Shown here: one piece after another, positions 20,213 through 30,509 of the stretch
Layout of the letters: every line of letters starts with the position of its first letter
How positions within the stretch are numbered: position 1 is the stretch's first letter
Assembly: GCF_001942335.1 (NCBI RefSeq)
Contig: NZ_MKKH01000017.1
Coordinates: forward strand, 1-59,388
Length of the DNA: 59,388 nt
Source: Cellulosimicrobium sp. CUA-896
Lineage (GTDB): Bacteria > Actinomycetota > Actinomycetes > Actinomycetales > Cellulomonadaceae
Reading direction: 5' to 3'
Notes under the pieces: model-generated
What the model was told of the DNA's origin: nothing
Databases searched by the model: none
What the model saw: the letters and a program-made list of their open reading frames with translations, nothing else
Position numbers and translations under genes: made by a program

Positions 20213-21511
20213 TCAGCGTGCGGGCTCCTCCTGGTGCGGGCGCCGGTCGGCGTCGTGCTCCGCGGACCTGGTGCGGGGTCCTCCACGAAGCGGGGCCGGC
20301 AGGCGTACCAGCCGGCGACCGCGCCGGGGACCACGGTCGCGGCGAGCGCCAGCAGCGGCACCGACCACGACCCGGTCGCCTCGCGCAGGAGGCCCAGCCC
20401 GATCGGCCCGAGGCACGCCAGTCCGTACCCGATCCCCTGGACGAAGCCCGACACGGCCGAGGCCGTCTGCGGCGTCCTGGTCCGGCGGTTGATGAGCGTC
20501 ATGCAGAGCGGGAAGGTGCTCACCCCGATGCCGAGCGCGCACATCCAGACCGGCGTGCCGTCGAGCGGGGACAGCAGCAGGCCCAGGTACCCCGCGACGA
20601 GGAAGACCGAGCTCGCGACCACCACGGCGAACGGGTTGGCCGTGCGGGTGGCCACCTGAGGGACCACGAGGGCCGCGACCACGCCCCAGGCCGAGTAGAG
20701 CGCCACCATGGAGCCGCCCAGGGCGGCGCTGCCTCCGGCGCGGTGAGGACGGCCGGCACCCAGGTGATGATCCCGTAGTTGGACAGCGACAGCGTCGCGA
20801 ACAGGACCACCAGTCCCCAGACGGTCGACGACCTGCTGATCCGTCGCCCCGTCGCGGTCGTCGTCGCGGCCGTCGTCGGCGTCGCGGCCGCTGCCGCGGG
20901 CCGGGCGGGCGGCGGGCGGCGGGGAGCCTCGCGGCCAGGACGAACCAGACGGCGGCGGCCACCGCGGCCGGCGCCGCCCAGACCCCGACCGAGACCCGCC
21001 AGGACGCGGCGTCGGACACGGGGACCGCCAGGAGCGGGGCGACGAACTGGCCGGTCTGCATGAGGAGCAGGTAGAGCGAGGTCCACAGGGCGAGCCGGTC
21101 GGGGAACCAGGTCTTGACCAGCGGGACGATGACGACGTTCGCGGCCCCGATCCCGGCGAGGGCCAGGACGGTCGACGCCACGAGCACGACCGGCGTCGGG
21201 GAGAGGGCGCGCAGCAGGAGCGACAGGGCGGTCAGCCCGAGCGCCACCGTCGCCGTGCGTTCGAGCCCGAACCTCCGGGTCACGACCGGGGCGAGGAACC
21301 CGAAGACGGCGAACGACGCCGCCGGGACGGTGCCGAGCAGCCCCGCCAGCGCCACCCCGAAGCCGAGGTCGGCACCGATGATCTCCAGGAGCGGGGTGAA
21401 GCCGGTCACCGCCGTCCGGAGGTTGACCGCGGTCAGCGCGATGGCGAGCCCCGCCCACAGGGCGAGGGTCGGACGCCGCGCGGGGACGCGGTCTCGGACG
21501 AGTGTGGTCAC
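20213..21511 (-). CDS. MFS transporter, CynX/NimT-like, three missing bases
   Basis: Membrane transporter of about 433 residues. The N-terminal part has the CynX-type stretch LTAVNLRTAVTGFTPLLE and the first six hydrophobic segments. The second half contains LSLSNYGIITWVPAVL and GIGVSTFPLCMTLINRRT. Bases are missing near 20915, 20738 and 20275; the last returns to the original frame and gives a Lys-free hydrophilic tail ending EEPAR. It is convergent with the P450 gene and divergent from a FadR-type regulator 41 nt away, which likely controls it. Relatives handle cyanate or nitroimidazole-like compounds; the real substrate is unknown. Confidence 0.82.
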   Translation of the reverse strand: MTTLVRDRVPARRPTLALWAGLAIALTAVNLRTAVTGFTPLLEIIGADLGFGVALAGLLGTVPAASFAVFGFLAPVVTRRFGLERTATVALGLTALSLLLRALSPTPVVLVASTVLALAGIGAANVVIVPLVKTWFPDRLALWTSLYLLLMQTGQFVAPLLAVPVSDAASWRVSVGVWAAPAAVAAAVWFVLAARLPAARRPPGPRQRPRRRRRPRRRPRRGDGSAGRRPSGDWWSCSRRCRCPTTGSSPGCRPSSPRRRQRRPGRLHGGALLGLGRGRGPRGPSGGHPHGQPVRRGGRELGLPRRGVPGPAAVPARRHAGLDVRARHRGEHLPALHDAHQPPDQDAADGLGRVGLRPGDRVRTGVPRADRAGPPARGDRVVVGAAAGARRDRGPRRGRRLVRLPAPLRGGPRTRSAEHDADRRPHQEEPAR

Positions 21512-21537
21512 GCTAGACTCCGAGCGGTGTCGACGGG

Positions 21538-21548
21538 TGATGGGATCA
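21538..21548. promoter_or_regulatory. Candidate FadR-type operator
   Basis: TGATGGGATCA has 4-bp inverted arms and lies in the 41-nt gap between the divergent transporter and GntR genes. Its size and spacing suit a FadR-like dimer, but the arms are short. Confidence 0.3.
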
Positions 21549-21552
21549 TGGG

Positions 21553-22233
21553 ATGAATCGCGGGGAGTCTTCCACAGGCGGGCCGATGCGTCGAGTGGGT
21601 CTCATCGACCAGGCCGCCGCGCGCTTCCGCGACGAGGTCGTCTCCGGCCGCTGGCCGGTCGGCGAGCGGATCCCCACCGAGCCGGCGCTCGTGGCGGAGT
21701 TCGGCGTCGGGCGGAACACCGTCCGCGAGGCGCTCCAGTCGCTCGTGCACGCCGGGCTGCTGCGCCGGGAGCAGGGGCGCGGCACCTTCGTCATCTCCAG
21801 CTCCGAGCTGACCGGCACGCTCGAGCGGCAGCTCGCGGGCGGTACGCGGCGCCACTACCTGGAGCTGCGGCTCGCTCTGGACAGCACCGCGGCGTCGCTC
21901 GCCGCGCGAAGCCGCACCGACGCGGACGTCGCTCTGCTGCGCGAGCTGTGCGACCGCCGGGAGGCCGCCTGGTCGAGCGACGACCCCGACGCCCGCGCGC
22001 ACGCAGACCTCGCCCTGCACCGCGCGGTCGTCGAGGCGACGCACAACCCGCTGTACGTCACGCTGTACTCGAGCATGCTCGACGTCTTCGCCGTCCACAT
22101 GCGCGACGACGAGGGCGGGGACCCGGAGACGGCGCACCGCCACCACCGTGAGCTGGTCGACGCGATCGCCGTCGGCGACCCCGACGGTGCCGCCGGGGCT
22201 GTCGCCGCCGTCGTCGCGCCGTTCATGGGCTGA
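21553..22233 (+). CDS. GntR-family regulator, FadR/FCD subfamily
   Basis: DNA-binding regulator of 226 residues, intact. The winged helix spans about residues 15-85 (PTEPALVAEFGVGRNTVREA is the helix-turn-helix). An FCD ligand domain follows, with metal-site type residues in DLALHRAVVEATHNPLY and HRHHRELVDAI. The ATG at 21553 is the first possible start; MRRVGLIDQ, 11 codons later, is an equally likely real start. Probable role: control of the adjacent divergent CynX-like transporter, with an organic acid or similar effector. The effector is unknown. Confidence 0.88.
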   Translation: MNRGESSTGGPMRRVGLIDQAAARFRDEVVSGRWPVGERIPTEPALVAEFGVGRNTVREALQSLVHAGLLRREQGRGTFVISSSELTGTLERQLAGGTRRHYLELRLALDSTAASLAARSRTDADVALLRELCDRREAAWSSDDPDARAHADLALHRAVVEATHNPLYVTLYSSMLDVFAVHMRDDEGGDPETAHRHHRELVDAIAVGDPDGAAGAVAAVVAPFMG

Positions 22234-22275
22234 GCCGGCGCGGCGCGAGATTCGTCGACGAGGCTCCGGACGTCG

Positions 22276-22794
22276 TCAGCCCGGTGTCCTCCCGGCCGCG
22301 CTCCTGCGCCGCCGCGGCGCCGCGGACCGCGGGGGTGCCTGGCGCATGTGGTCCCGTGCGCGACCGAGGATGTCGGCCAACGCCTCGACGTCGGCGCGCG
22401 ACAACGCGGCGAACAGCAGCTCCTCGAGGATGCCGACGTGCCCCGGGAAGACGTCGGCGAGCACGGCACGCCCGGCGTCGGTGATGGTGACGGTCACGCT
22501 GCGTTCGTCGTCCGGCGACGGGGAGCGGGTGACGAGCCCCCGCTTCTCGAGCGTCTGGGCCTGGTAGGTCAGCCCGCTGCGGCTGTAGACGACGCCGTCG
22601 GCCAGGTCGGTCATCCGCCGGCTGCCCGCGGGCGAGTCGCCGAGGGTGGCCAGGAGCTGGAACTGGACGTAGCTGAGGTCCCCGGCCTCGTGCAGCTGCT
22701 GCTCCACGGCGTGCCGCAGCAGGCTGCTCGCCTCGATGAGGGCGAAGTACGCCCCGAGCTGTGTCGCGTCCAGGGGGCGTGGTGCAGAGGGCAT
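22276..22794 (-). CDS. MarR-family regulator
   Basis: Winged-helix repressor of 172 residues, intact. The DNA-recognition part contains RMTDLADGVVYSRSGLTYQA and the wing ...SPDDERSVTVTITDAG. The C-terminal helix is followed by a short Arg/Ala/Pro-rich tail. It is divergent from an NADP-dependent oxidoreductase across a 110-nt gap holding three copies of one palindromic motif, so it very likely represses both itself and the oxidoreductase. By analogy with similar pairs the inducer may be an electrophile or oxidant; that is inference. Confidence 0.9.
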   Translation of the reverse strand: MPSAPRPLDATQLGAYFALIEASSLLRHAVEQQLHEAGDLSYVQFQLLATLGDSPAGSRRMTDLADGVVYSRSGLTYQAQTLEKRGLVTRSPSPDDERSVTVTITDAGRAVLADVFPGHVGILEELLFAALSRADVEALADILGRARDHMRQAPPRSAAPRRRRSAAGRTPG

Positions 22795-22810
22795 GTCGTC
22801 AGACTACCGG

Positions 22811-22885
22811 TGCTTCGAATCCGCAGGGGTTGCTTCCAATTCGAAGGAGGTGTAGCGTCACGATCAATCGCTTCGAATCCGAAGC
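22811..22885. promoter_or_regulatory. Three MarR operator copies in a divergent promoter region
   Basis: GCTTCGAATCCGAAGC at 22870-22885 is a perfect 6-bp-arm palindrome. Two related copies lie at 22811-22825 (TGCTTCGAATCCGCA) and 22831-22848 (TGCTTCCAATTCGAAGGA). A possible -35 TTGCTT (22830) and -10 TAGCGT (22853), 17 nt apart, overlap the second copy, which suits repression. Confidence 0.7.
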
Positions 22886-22904
22886 AATACGAGTAGAGGA
22901 CACC

Positions 22905-23842
22905 ATGAAGGCAATGCGGTTCCACGAGACGGGCGGTCCCGAGGTCCTGCGGTACGAGGACGTCGACGTGCCGGTCCCGGGCGCGGGAGAGGTGCGCGTG
23001 CGGGTCGCGGGCTCCGCGTTCAACCCGGCCGACGGCGGGATGCGCGGCGGGTTCCTGCCGATCCCGATCACCCTGCCGCACACCCCCGGCTACGACGTCT
23101 CCGGGACGGTCGACGCGATCGGCGACGGCGTGGACGGGCTCGCGGTCGGCGACGAGGTCGTCGGGTTCATCCCGATGGCCGCGGACGGCTCGGCGGCGCA
23201 GCACGTCGTCGCGCCGGCGGACGCCCTGGTGACGGCGCCGACGCGCATCCCGCTGGCCGACGCCGCCGGGCTGCCGTCGGTCGCCCTCACCGCCTGGCAG
23301 GCGCTGTTCGAGGCGGGCGGGCTCGAGGCCGGGCAGCGCGTCCTCGTCAACGGGGCCGGCGGTCCCGTCGGCGGGTACGCCGTCCAGCTGGCCAAGCGCG
23401 CCGGGGCGTACGTCGTCGCGACCGCGAGCCCGCGCAGCCGCGACGTCGTCGAGGCGTCGGGCGCGGACCAGGTGGTCGACCACACGACGACGTCCCTGCT
23501 CGACGCCGTCCAGGAGCCGGTCGACGTGCTGCTCAACCTGGCGCCCATCACGCCCGAGCGTTTCACCGCCCTGGTGCCGCGCGTTCGCGACGGCGGCGTG
23601 GTCGTGTCCACCACCCCGATGGTCACGACGCCGAGCGACGAGGACCGCGGCGTGCGCGCCGTGACGATCTACGTCCACCCCGACGCGACGTGCTCTCCCG
23701 GCTCGTCGCGCTCGTCGACAGCGGCGAGCTGCGCGTGGAGATCGCCCGCCGCGTGCCGTTGAGCGAGCTGCCGGAGATCCACCGGCAGTCCGACGCGGGC
23801 GAGGTCCACGGCAAGGTGGTGGCCCTACCGCCCGCCGCGTGA
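22905..23842 (+). CDS. NADP-dependent quinone oxidoreductase-like (zinc-independent MDR), one missing base
   Basis: Medium-chain reductase of about 312 residues. The N-terminal catalytic domain shows AFNPADGGMRGG and LPHTPGYDVSG. The nucleotide-binding motif is VLVNGAGGPVGGYAVQLAK, and zinc-ligand cysteines are absent. The frame is broken by a missing base near 23692. The continuing frame ends LSELPEIHRQSDAGEVHGKV, the usual end of this family, and stops at 23842. It is divergent from the MarR gene. Relatives reduce quinones or enones with NADPH. Confidence 0.87.
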
Positions 23843-23863
23843 GACCGCCCGGCCTGCCGCCGA

Positions 23864-23896
23864 CGGGCCCGGCACCCCGAGTGGGGGCCGGGCCCG
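23864..23896. terminator. Bidirectional terminator hairpin
   Basis: CGGGCCCGG pairs with CCGGGCCCG, extended by CCCC/GGGG around a short GAGT loop. It lies between the convergent oxidoreductase and surface-protein genes. Confidence 0.65.
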
Positions 23897-23909
23897 CGCT
23901 GCGCGCCCG

Positions 23910-25739
23910 TCAGGGAGCGACGGCGCGGCGGCGGCTCACCAGGACCAGGCCCGTGCCGGCGAGGACGACGAGCGCCCCAGTCGCCAGCAAGGCGCCGGTG
24001 TCGCCGCCCGTGGACGCCAGCGCGGTCGCCGTCCTCGCCGCCGCGACGGCGGCGACCGGCTGCGCGTCGGACAGTCCCAGGTTGGCCGGGTCGGTCGACG
24101 GTGCCCCGACGGGCACGGCCGTGCCCGTGTCGCCGCGCACCGGGCCGCCCGGACCTGCCACGAGGTCCGCGAGGGTCACGCCGGTCCAGCCCCACGCGAC
24201 GGACGGCTGGTCGAGGGCGCCCAGTCCGATGAGCCAGTGCTGCTGACCGGGCGAGGTCATGTTGTCCCACCCGGTGTAGAACCGCGGGCTGCCCATGGTC
24301 GTGCCCACGGCCGAACCCCACACCTGGAACGCCGGCAGGCGCGTGACGTCCGTGCCCGCCGGGACGCGCACGAACACCTTCTGCCCGGGCGTCACGGACG
24401 TGACGACGCGCCCTTGGGCGTCGACGAGGACGATCCCCGCCGGCATCGGCGACCCGTCGGCCGTGCGCAGCTCGACGTGCACGTCGCCCGTGCCGCCGAG
24501 CAGCGTGGACGTGAACCCGTAGTCGGTCGAGCCGTCACCGTTGCGCACGAACCCGTCGGGGACGAACCCGGGCTGCGGGACCACGACGTTCTCCGTCAGC
24601 GCCTTCTCGATGAGCCACGCCGCGACCTCCATGGTCGCGGTCCGGTCGCTCGCCCCGGACGACCACGAGCCCGCGAGCTCCTGACGGGCCATGTCGCTCA
24701 CCGTGACCCGGTTGGCGCTGTCGACGTCGAAGAACAGGCCCATGACGTCGCGGCCGGTCGAGAAGTACCAGACGGCGAACTGCGTCGCCTCGTACGCGGT
24801 GTACTCCGCGGTCCGGTCGTCCGTCGCCGACGAGGCCGACGTGACACCCGCCCGGGCGAGGAGGTCGCGCGCGCTCACCGCGCGCGCCGCGAGGTCGGCG
24901 CCGCCCGCGTACCCGTTGAACAGCACCGTCTGGTGGGCATCGGTGTTGTCCCACGTCATGCCCTCCGGGTCGGCGTGCACCACCTCGCCGTTCCAGGCGT
25001 GCCACCACGACGCCGCGATGTCCCGGTCGTAGGCGAGGTTCGTCGTCCCGTCGGCCTCCACGATCGTGTGGTGCAGGAAGTGCAGCTGCGGGTTGTTCGA
25101 CCAGCCGCTCCAGTCCTTTCCGGACCCGCCGACGACGGGGTCGTGGAAGTACCAGTAGTCGCAGCCGAAGCCGTCGGCGCCGCCGTCGTGCCAGTGCGCC
25201 TCGTACTCGGGGTGCGGGTACGCCGCCTGGTCCGCGGCCAGCGTCGTCGCGGCCGACGTCGCCGCCATCATCGCCACGGACGCGCTGACGCCCACCGGGT
25301 GGTCGTGGTCGTGGTCGTGGAGCGGGTCGACGTCGTCCTCGTGGGCGTCGACGCCGGTCGCGTCCTCCTTGGGCTCGGTGCCCACCGCGACGGGGTCGGC
25401 GGGTGCCGGTGCGCCCGCGTCGGCGGCGAGGTCCTCGGACGCCGTCCCGACCGCGCCGGCGGGCGCCGCGATCCCGTCCGCCGGAAGGTCCGGCGTCGCG
25501 GTCGTCTCCTCGGCGACCGTCTCCTCGGCGACCGGCTCGACCGCCGCGTCCGGCTGACCCGGGTCGTCCGGCTCGACGGGCGTCAGGTCCGTCGCGCTGG
25601 GCTCGGAGGACGTCGCCGTGGTGGTGGCGGGGTCGGCGACGGGCGTCGCCTCGGTGTCGGACGCGTGCGCCGCGAGAGGAGCACCCAGGACGAGTGCTGC
25701 CGAGACGGCGGAGGCGGCTGCGGTACGACGGACCTTCAT
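23910..25739 (-). CDS. Sortase-anchored thioester-domain surface adhesin
   Basis: Cell-wall protein of 609 residues, intact. It has a signal peptide (about 1-27), a Pro/Thr/Glu/Asp-rich stalk (28-138) and a His/Asp run HDHDHDH (141-147). A domain at about 175-385 carries the thioester-domain patterns VLFNGYAGG (272-280) and YEATQFAVWYF (316-326), with the bond-forming Gln at 320. Beta-rich domains follow. The C-terminus has LASTG (574-578), a hydrophobic helix and an RRR tail, a class E sortase signal. The only Cys in the mature part is C193 (GFGCDYWYF), so any thioester must use it, in an unusual context. Likely role: covalent attachment to a surface. No sortase gene is adjacent. Confidence 0.8.
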   Translation of the reverse strand: MKVRRTAAASAVSAALVLGAPLAAHASDTEATPVADPATTTATSSEPSATDLTPVEPDDPGQPDAAVEPVAEETVAEETTATPDLPADGIAAPAGAVGTASEDLAADAGAPAPADPVAVGTEPKEDATGVDAHEDDVDPLHDHDHDHPVGVSASVAMMAATSAATTLAADQAAYPHPEYEAHWHDGGADGFGCDYWYFHDPVVGGSGKDWSGWSNNPQLHFLHHTIVEADGTTNLAYDRDIAASWWHAWNGEVVHADPEGMTWDNTDAHQTVLFNGYAGGADLAARAVSARDLLARAGVTSASSATDDRTAEYTAYEATQFAVWYFSTGRDVMGLFFDVDSANRVTVSDMARQELAGSWSSGASDRTATMEVAAWLIEKALTENVVVPQPGFVPDGFVRNGDGSTDYGFTSTLLGGTGDVHVELRTADGSPMPAGIVLVDAQGRVVTSVTPGQKVFVRVPAGTDVTRLPAFQVWGSAVGTTMGSPRFYTGWDNMTSPGQQHWLIGLGALDQPSVAWGWTGVTLADLVAGPGGPVRGDTGTAVPVGAPSTDPANLGLSDAQPVAAVAAARTATALASTGGDTGALLATGALVVLAGTGLVLVSRRRAVAP

Positions 25740-25963
25740 GGTCGCTCCTCGATGGAGGTGGGATGGTGCGCGATGGGCGGCGGAGAGTGGCCGGGGCGCC
25801 GTCGCGCGCCGTGGTCACCGGGCGCCTCGTCCGTCGCCTCGCTCGCACCGGCGCGTCGAGCAGGAACGTTCCGTCAGATGCATCCGCGCGGCCTCTATGC
25901 CGCGGTCGCTCGTGTCAGTGGTGACGCCGGCCGCCGGCCGCCGCCCGGCAGGTCGGGGCCGCG
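25740..25963. other. Non-coding gap upstream of the adhesin
   Basis: No gene seen. The palindrome GGAACGTTCC at 25863-25872 could be an operator for the adhesin or tetR side. No clear promoter hexamers were found. Confidence 0.3.
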
Positions 25964-26535
25964 CTACCCCGCGGTGATCCGTCGGACCGCGAGCTCGACC
26001 TCGCGGGGGTCGCGGGCCTGGGAGTCCAGGGCGCGGTGATGGTGAGCCCCTCGATGAGCGCGTCCAGGACGCGCGCGGTGTCGGGGTCGAAGTGACGCTC
26101 GAGCGCCGCGCGGCTGCGGGCCATCCAGCCGGCGGTGATGGCTCGGTAGGCCGGCTCGCGGGCGGCGAGGGTGTAGAGCTCGTGCGACAGGACGAGGTCG
26201 CGGTCGTCGCCGAACACGTCCTCGAGGATGATCGCGACGACCGCCTCGCGCGCCGCGTCGACGTCGGGTGCCTCGGCCATGCGCCGCTCGAACCGGTCGC
26301 TGACGCTGGTCGCGAACCGCGTGAAGGCCTCGCGCAGGAGGTCGTCCATGCCGTCGAAGTAGTACGTCATCGCGCCGAGCGGGACGTCGGCGCGAGCGGC
26401 GACCTTGCGGTGGGAGGTGCCGGCGACCCCGGAGCCGGCGACGACCTCGAGGCAGGCGTCGATGATGCGGTCGCGTCGGTCGGGGTCGTTGCGGCGTCCG
26501 AGCCGCGAGCCCGGCGGCCGGTCGTGCGCGTCCAT
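25964..26535 (-). CDS. TetR-family regulator, one missing base near the end
   Basis: Repressor of about 190 residues. The N-terminal helix-turn-helix reads GVAGTSHRKVAARADVPLGA followed by MTYYFDGMDDLLREAF. The C-terminal ligand domain has AREPAYRAITAGWMARSR. A missing base near 26035 cuts the end; the restored frame continues ALDSQARDPREVELAVRR and stops at the TAG at 25964. It lies 4 nt behind maa in the same direction. Two tandem TGTACGnnCGTACA operators before maa are its probable targets, so it would regulate its own operon and the divergent MFS transporter. Confidence 0.85.
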
Positions 26536-26539
26536 CGGG

Positions 26540-27124
26540 CTAGCCGATCGTCCGGACCACGCGGGCGGGGTTGCCGACGGCGACGACGTCCGGCGGGACG
26601 TCCTTGACGACGACCGACCCGGCGCCGACCACCGAGTTGCGCCCGATGGTCACGCCCGGGCAGACGATGACGCCACCGCCGAGCCACACGTTGTCCTCGA
26701 TGGTGATCGGCCTCGCGGCCTCGAGCTTGTCGCGGCGGGGCTCCGGGTCGACGGGGTGGGTCGGGGTGAGGAGCTGGACGTTGGGTCCGATCTGGCAGTC
26801 CTCGCCGATCGTGATGGTCGCCACGTCCAGCGCGGTGAGGTGGTAGTTGACGAAGGTCCTCGCGCCGACGTGGATGTTCTCGCCGTAGTCCACGAACAGC
26901 GGCGGGTTGATGTGGGCACCCTCCCCGAGCGAGCCGAGCAGCTCGGCGAGGAGGCGTCGCGCGCCGGGGTCGCCCGCGACGTCGGCGCGGTAGTAGTCGT
27001 CGGCGAGCCGGACGCCCCGCCGGTGCAGCCGCTCGTTCTCGGGGTCGTCGGCGATGTAGAGGTCCCCGGCGAGCATCCGTTCCCGGTTGGTCCGCGGGTC
27101 GCCGGCGAAGTGGTCGATGGCCAT
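26540..27124 (-). CDS. maa: Maltose/galactoside O-acetyltransferase family protein
   Basis: Left-handed beta-helix acetyltransferase of 194 residues, intact, transferring acetyl from acetyl-CoA to a sugar hydroxyl. The N-terminal Mac domain contains RMLAGDLYIADDPE. Hexapeptide repeats follow (INPPLFVDYGENIHVGART and ITIGEDCQIGPNVQLL). The catalytic His is in LLTPTHPVDPEPR, and the end is VVAVGNPARVVR. It starts at ATG 27124, overlapping the operator region closely, and is followed by tetR. Regulation with a divergent exporter hints at detoxification of a sugar-like compound by acetylation plus efflux; this is inference. Confidence 0.9.
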   Translation of the reverse strand: MAIDHFAGDPRTNRERMLAGDLYIADDPENERLHRRGVRLADDYYRADVAGDPGARRLLAELLGSLGEGAHINPPLFVDYGENIHVGARTFVNYHLTALDVATITIGEDCQIGPNVQLLTPTHPVDPEPRRDKLEAARPITIEDNVWLGGGVIVCPGVTIGRNSVVGAGSVVVKDVPPDVVAVGNPARVVRTIG

Positions 27125-27146
27125 GCGTCCCAACCTACCGCGAGTG

Positions 27147-27181
27147 TGTACGAACGTACACTCGCTGTGTACGCTCGTACC
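27147..27181. promoter_or_regulatory. Two phased TetR-type operators
   Basis: TGTACGAACGTACA (27147-27160) and TGTACGCTCGTACC (27168-27181) share 6-bp inverted arms around a 2-nt centre. Their starts are 21 bp apart, two helical turns. They lie between divergent maa and the MFS gene. Confidence 0.7.
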
Positions 27182-27271
27182 CAGAGCGTCCGAGCGCGTG
27201 AAGTCCGCCGACCGACGGCCGCTCGCCGTCCGTGCCGTCCGGCGCCCTCGCGAAAGGCAGACCGACCACCC

Positions 27272-28532
<1,261 letters not shown>

Positions 28533-28542
<10 letters not shown>

Positions 28543-29735
28543 TCCGCCCAGGGGTCGAGCACGACCTTGATGCAGCCGTCCTCCTTGCGCTGGACCGTGC
28601 TGTACGCCTCGGGGGCCTTCTCGAGCGGCACGCGGTGCGTGCGCAGGTCGAGCACGCCGAGCGGGTCGGACGCGTCCTGCACGAGCGGCAGGACGTCGTC
28701 GGTCCAGTGGCGCACGTTCGCCTGGCCCATGCGCAGCGTGAGCTGCTTGTCGAAGAGCTGCATCATCGGCAGCGGGTCCTTGGCCCCGCCGTACACGCCC
28801 GAGATCGACACGGTGCCCCCGCGGCGCACGAGCGAGAACGCGGTGTACAGCGCGGCGAGCCGGTCTGTGGCCGCGCGCTCGGTGAGCGGGGCGGCGAGGG
28901 CGTCCGGCAGCGTGCCGACGACCTTCTGCGTCGCCTCGGCGACGGGGGAGCCGTGCGCCTCCATGCCGACGGCGTCGATCACCGAGTCGGGCCCGCGTCC
29001 GCCGGTGAGGTCGCGGACCGCGTCGTGGAGGTCGCCGACGGCGGCCGGGTCGATCGTGCGCACGCCGTGCCGCTCCGCCATCGCGCGGCGCTCCGGCACG
29101 AGGTCGACGCCGACGACGAGCCCCGCGCCGCGCTGCCGCGCGATGCGTGCCGACATCTGGCCGATCGGGCCCAGCCCGAGCACCACGACGCTCCCGCCCT
29201 CCGGCACCTCCGCGTACTCCACGGCCTGCCACGCGGTCGGCAGCACGTCGGAGAGGTAGAGGTACTGCTCGTCGGGCGAGCCGTCGTCCGGCACGACCAC
29301 CGGGCCGTAGTGCGCCTGGGGGACGCGCAGGTACTGCGCCTGCCCGCCCGGCACCTGCCCGTAGAGCTTCGTGTACCCGAAGAGCGCCGCGCCCTTGTCC
29401 TGCGAGCGCACCTGCGTCGTCTCGCACTGGGTCTGCAGGCCCCGCTGGCACATCCAGCACCGGCCGCACGCGATGTTGAACGGCACGACGACGCGGTCGC
29501 CGACCTTGAGATCGCCCGTCGCCGCGCCCACCTCCTCCACGACGCCCATCGCCTCGTGCCCCAGAACGTCGCCGCGGTCCAGGAACATGCCCAGCACCCC
29601 GTACAGGTGCAGGTCGGACCCGCAGATCGCGGTCGACGTCACACGGATCACGGCGTCCGTGGGTTCCTCGACGCGCGGGTCCGGGACGTCCTCGACGCTC
29701 ACGTGCTCGCGTCCCTGCCAGGTCAGCGCTCGCAT
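28533..29735 (-). CDS. Zinc-dependent alcohol dehydrogenase (glutathione-independent formaldehyde dehydrogenase-like)
   Basis: Medium-chain dehydrogenase of 400 residues, intact. Catalytic zinc ligands are seen in TAICGSDLHLYG and GDVLGHEAMGVVEEVG. Structural zinc cysteines lie in ACGRCWMCQRGLQTQC. The NAD-binding motif is SVVVLGLGPIGQMSARIA. The long insertion around ATQKVVGTLPDAL and the overall length resemble the FdhA-like subgroup. A GAGGAG site precedes the ATG at 29735. It stands alone and is convergent with the MFS gene. It oxidises an alcohol or hydrated aldehyde; the true substrate is not evident. Confidence 0.88.
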
Positions 29736-29908
29736 CCGTCGCTCCTCTCGGTGGGGTGTCCGCCAGTGAAGCACTGGCGCCACGCGCTCACACGCCGGAG
29801 CGCACGCGCCCGATCTCCCGGTCGTGCCGGCGGCCACGGTGTGCGGACGTGGTGCAGACCGGGCGGCGGGCCGTCCCACGAGCCGCGAGCCTGTGCGAGG
29901 GTGCCGTC

Positions 29909-30450
29909 ATGGAGGAGAACAGCTCGCCGGTCCCGGGCCGGCTCGCGCGCGTCGTCGCGTGGGTCCTCGGCCTGGGCGTCGTTGCGCTCCTCGGGTACGT
30001 CGTCCTCGTCGTCGTGGCCGTCGGGGCGTGGAGCGACGGGGCCGACGACGCCGCGTCACCCGAGGCGACCGGCGCGCCGTCGGCCGAGGTCACGGTCGAC
30101 GGTGACGCGGCGATGCGGGCGAACGAGGCGTACCGGCAGCGCTCGGGCACGCCCGAGGGCGACGCGCTCGCGGCGGAGTCCGTCCCGGCCGTCGAGGCCG
30201 CGCTCGCGCCGCTCGTCACCGGCGAGCCGCTCCAGCGCGACGACGTCGTGGCCGCGCTCCGCGGCGCCGGGTTCGAGCACGCGGCCGTCACGCCGGAGAC
30301 GTCGCCGCTCGGTCTGGTCGCGACGAGCTTCGGCGTCGGCGTGAGCGTGCCGGGCGGGTGCGTGTTCGGTGGCGTCGCGCCCGACGGCGTCACGCTCGAC
30401 TCGGGCGTCCGATCGCCGACGGCGGGTGCCTGGAGATGCCGGCGCACTGA
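29909..30450 (+). CDS. Membrane-anchored DUF6993-like protein, one missing base at the end
   Basis: Protein of about 180 residues with an N-terminal membrane anchor (VVAWVLGLGVVALLGYVVLV), a low-complexity linker and an extracytoplasmic domain. That domain has paired Cys in VSVPGGCVFGGVAPDG and, after a missing base near 30412, IADGGCLEMPAH before the TGA at 30450. The two cysteines and the DGGCL ending resemble DUF6993, recalled from memory. The ATG at 29909 follows GAGGG. The function is unknown. Confidence 0.65.
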
Positions 30451-30509
30451 CCCGCGCCACCGACCGGTCATGGCGGGGGTGCCGTCGCACCGGACCGTAC
30501 GATTCACGG

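Noticed and set aside
20213..21511. Cyanate detoxification locus
   Set aside because: The transporter resembles CynX/NimT, but no cyanase or carbonic anhydrase gene is adjacent.
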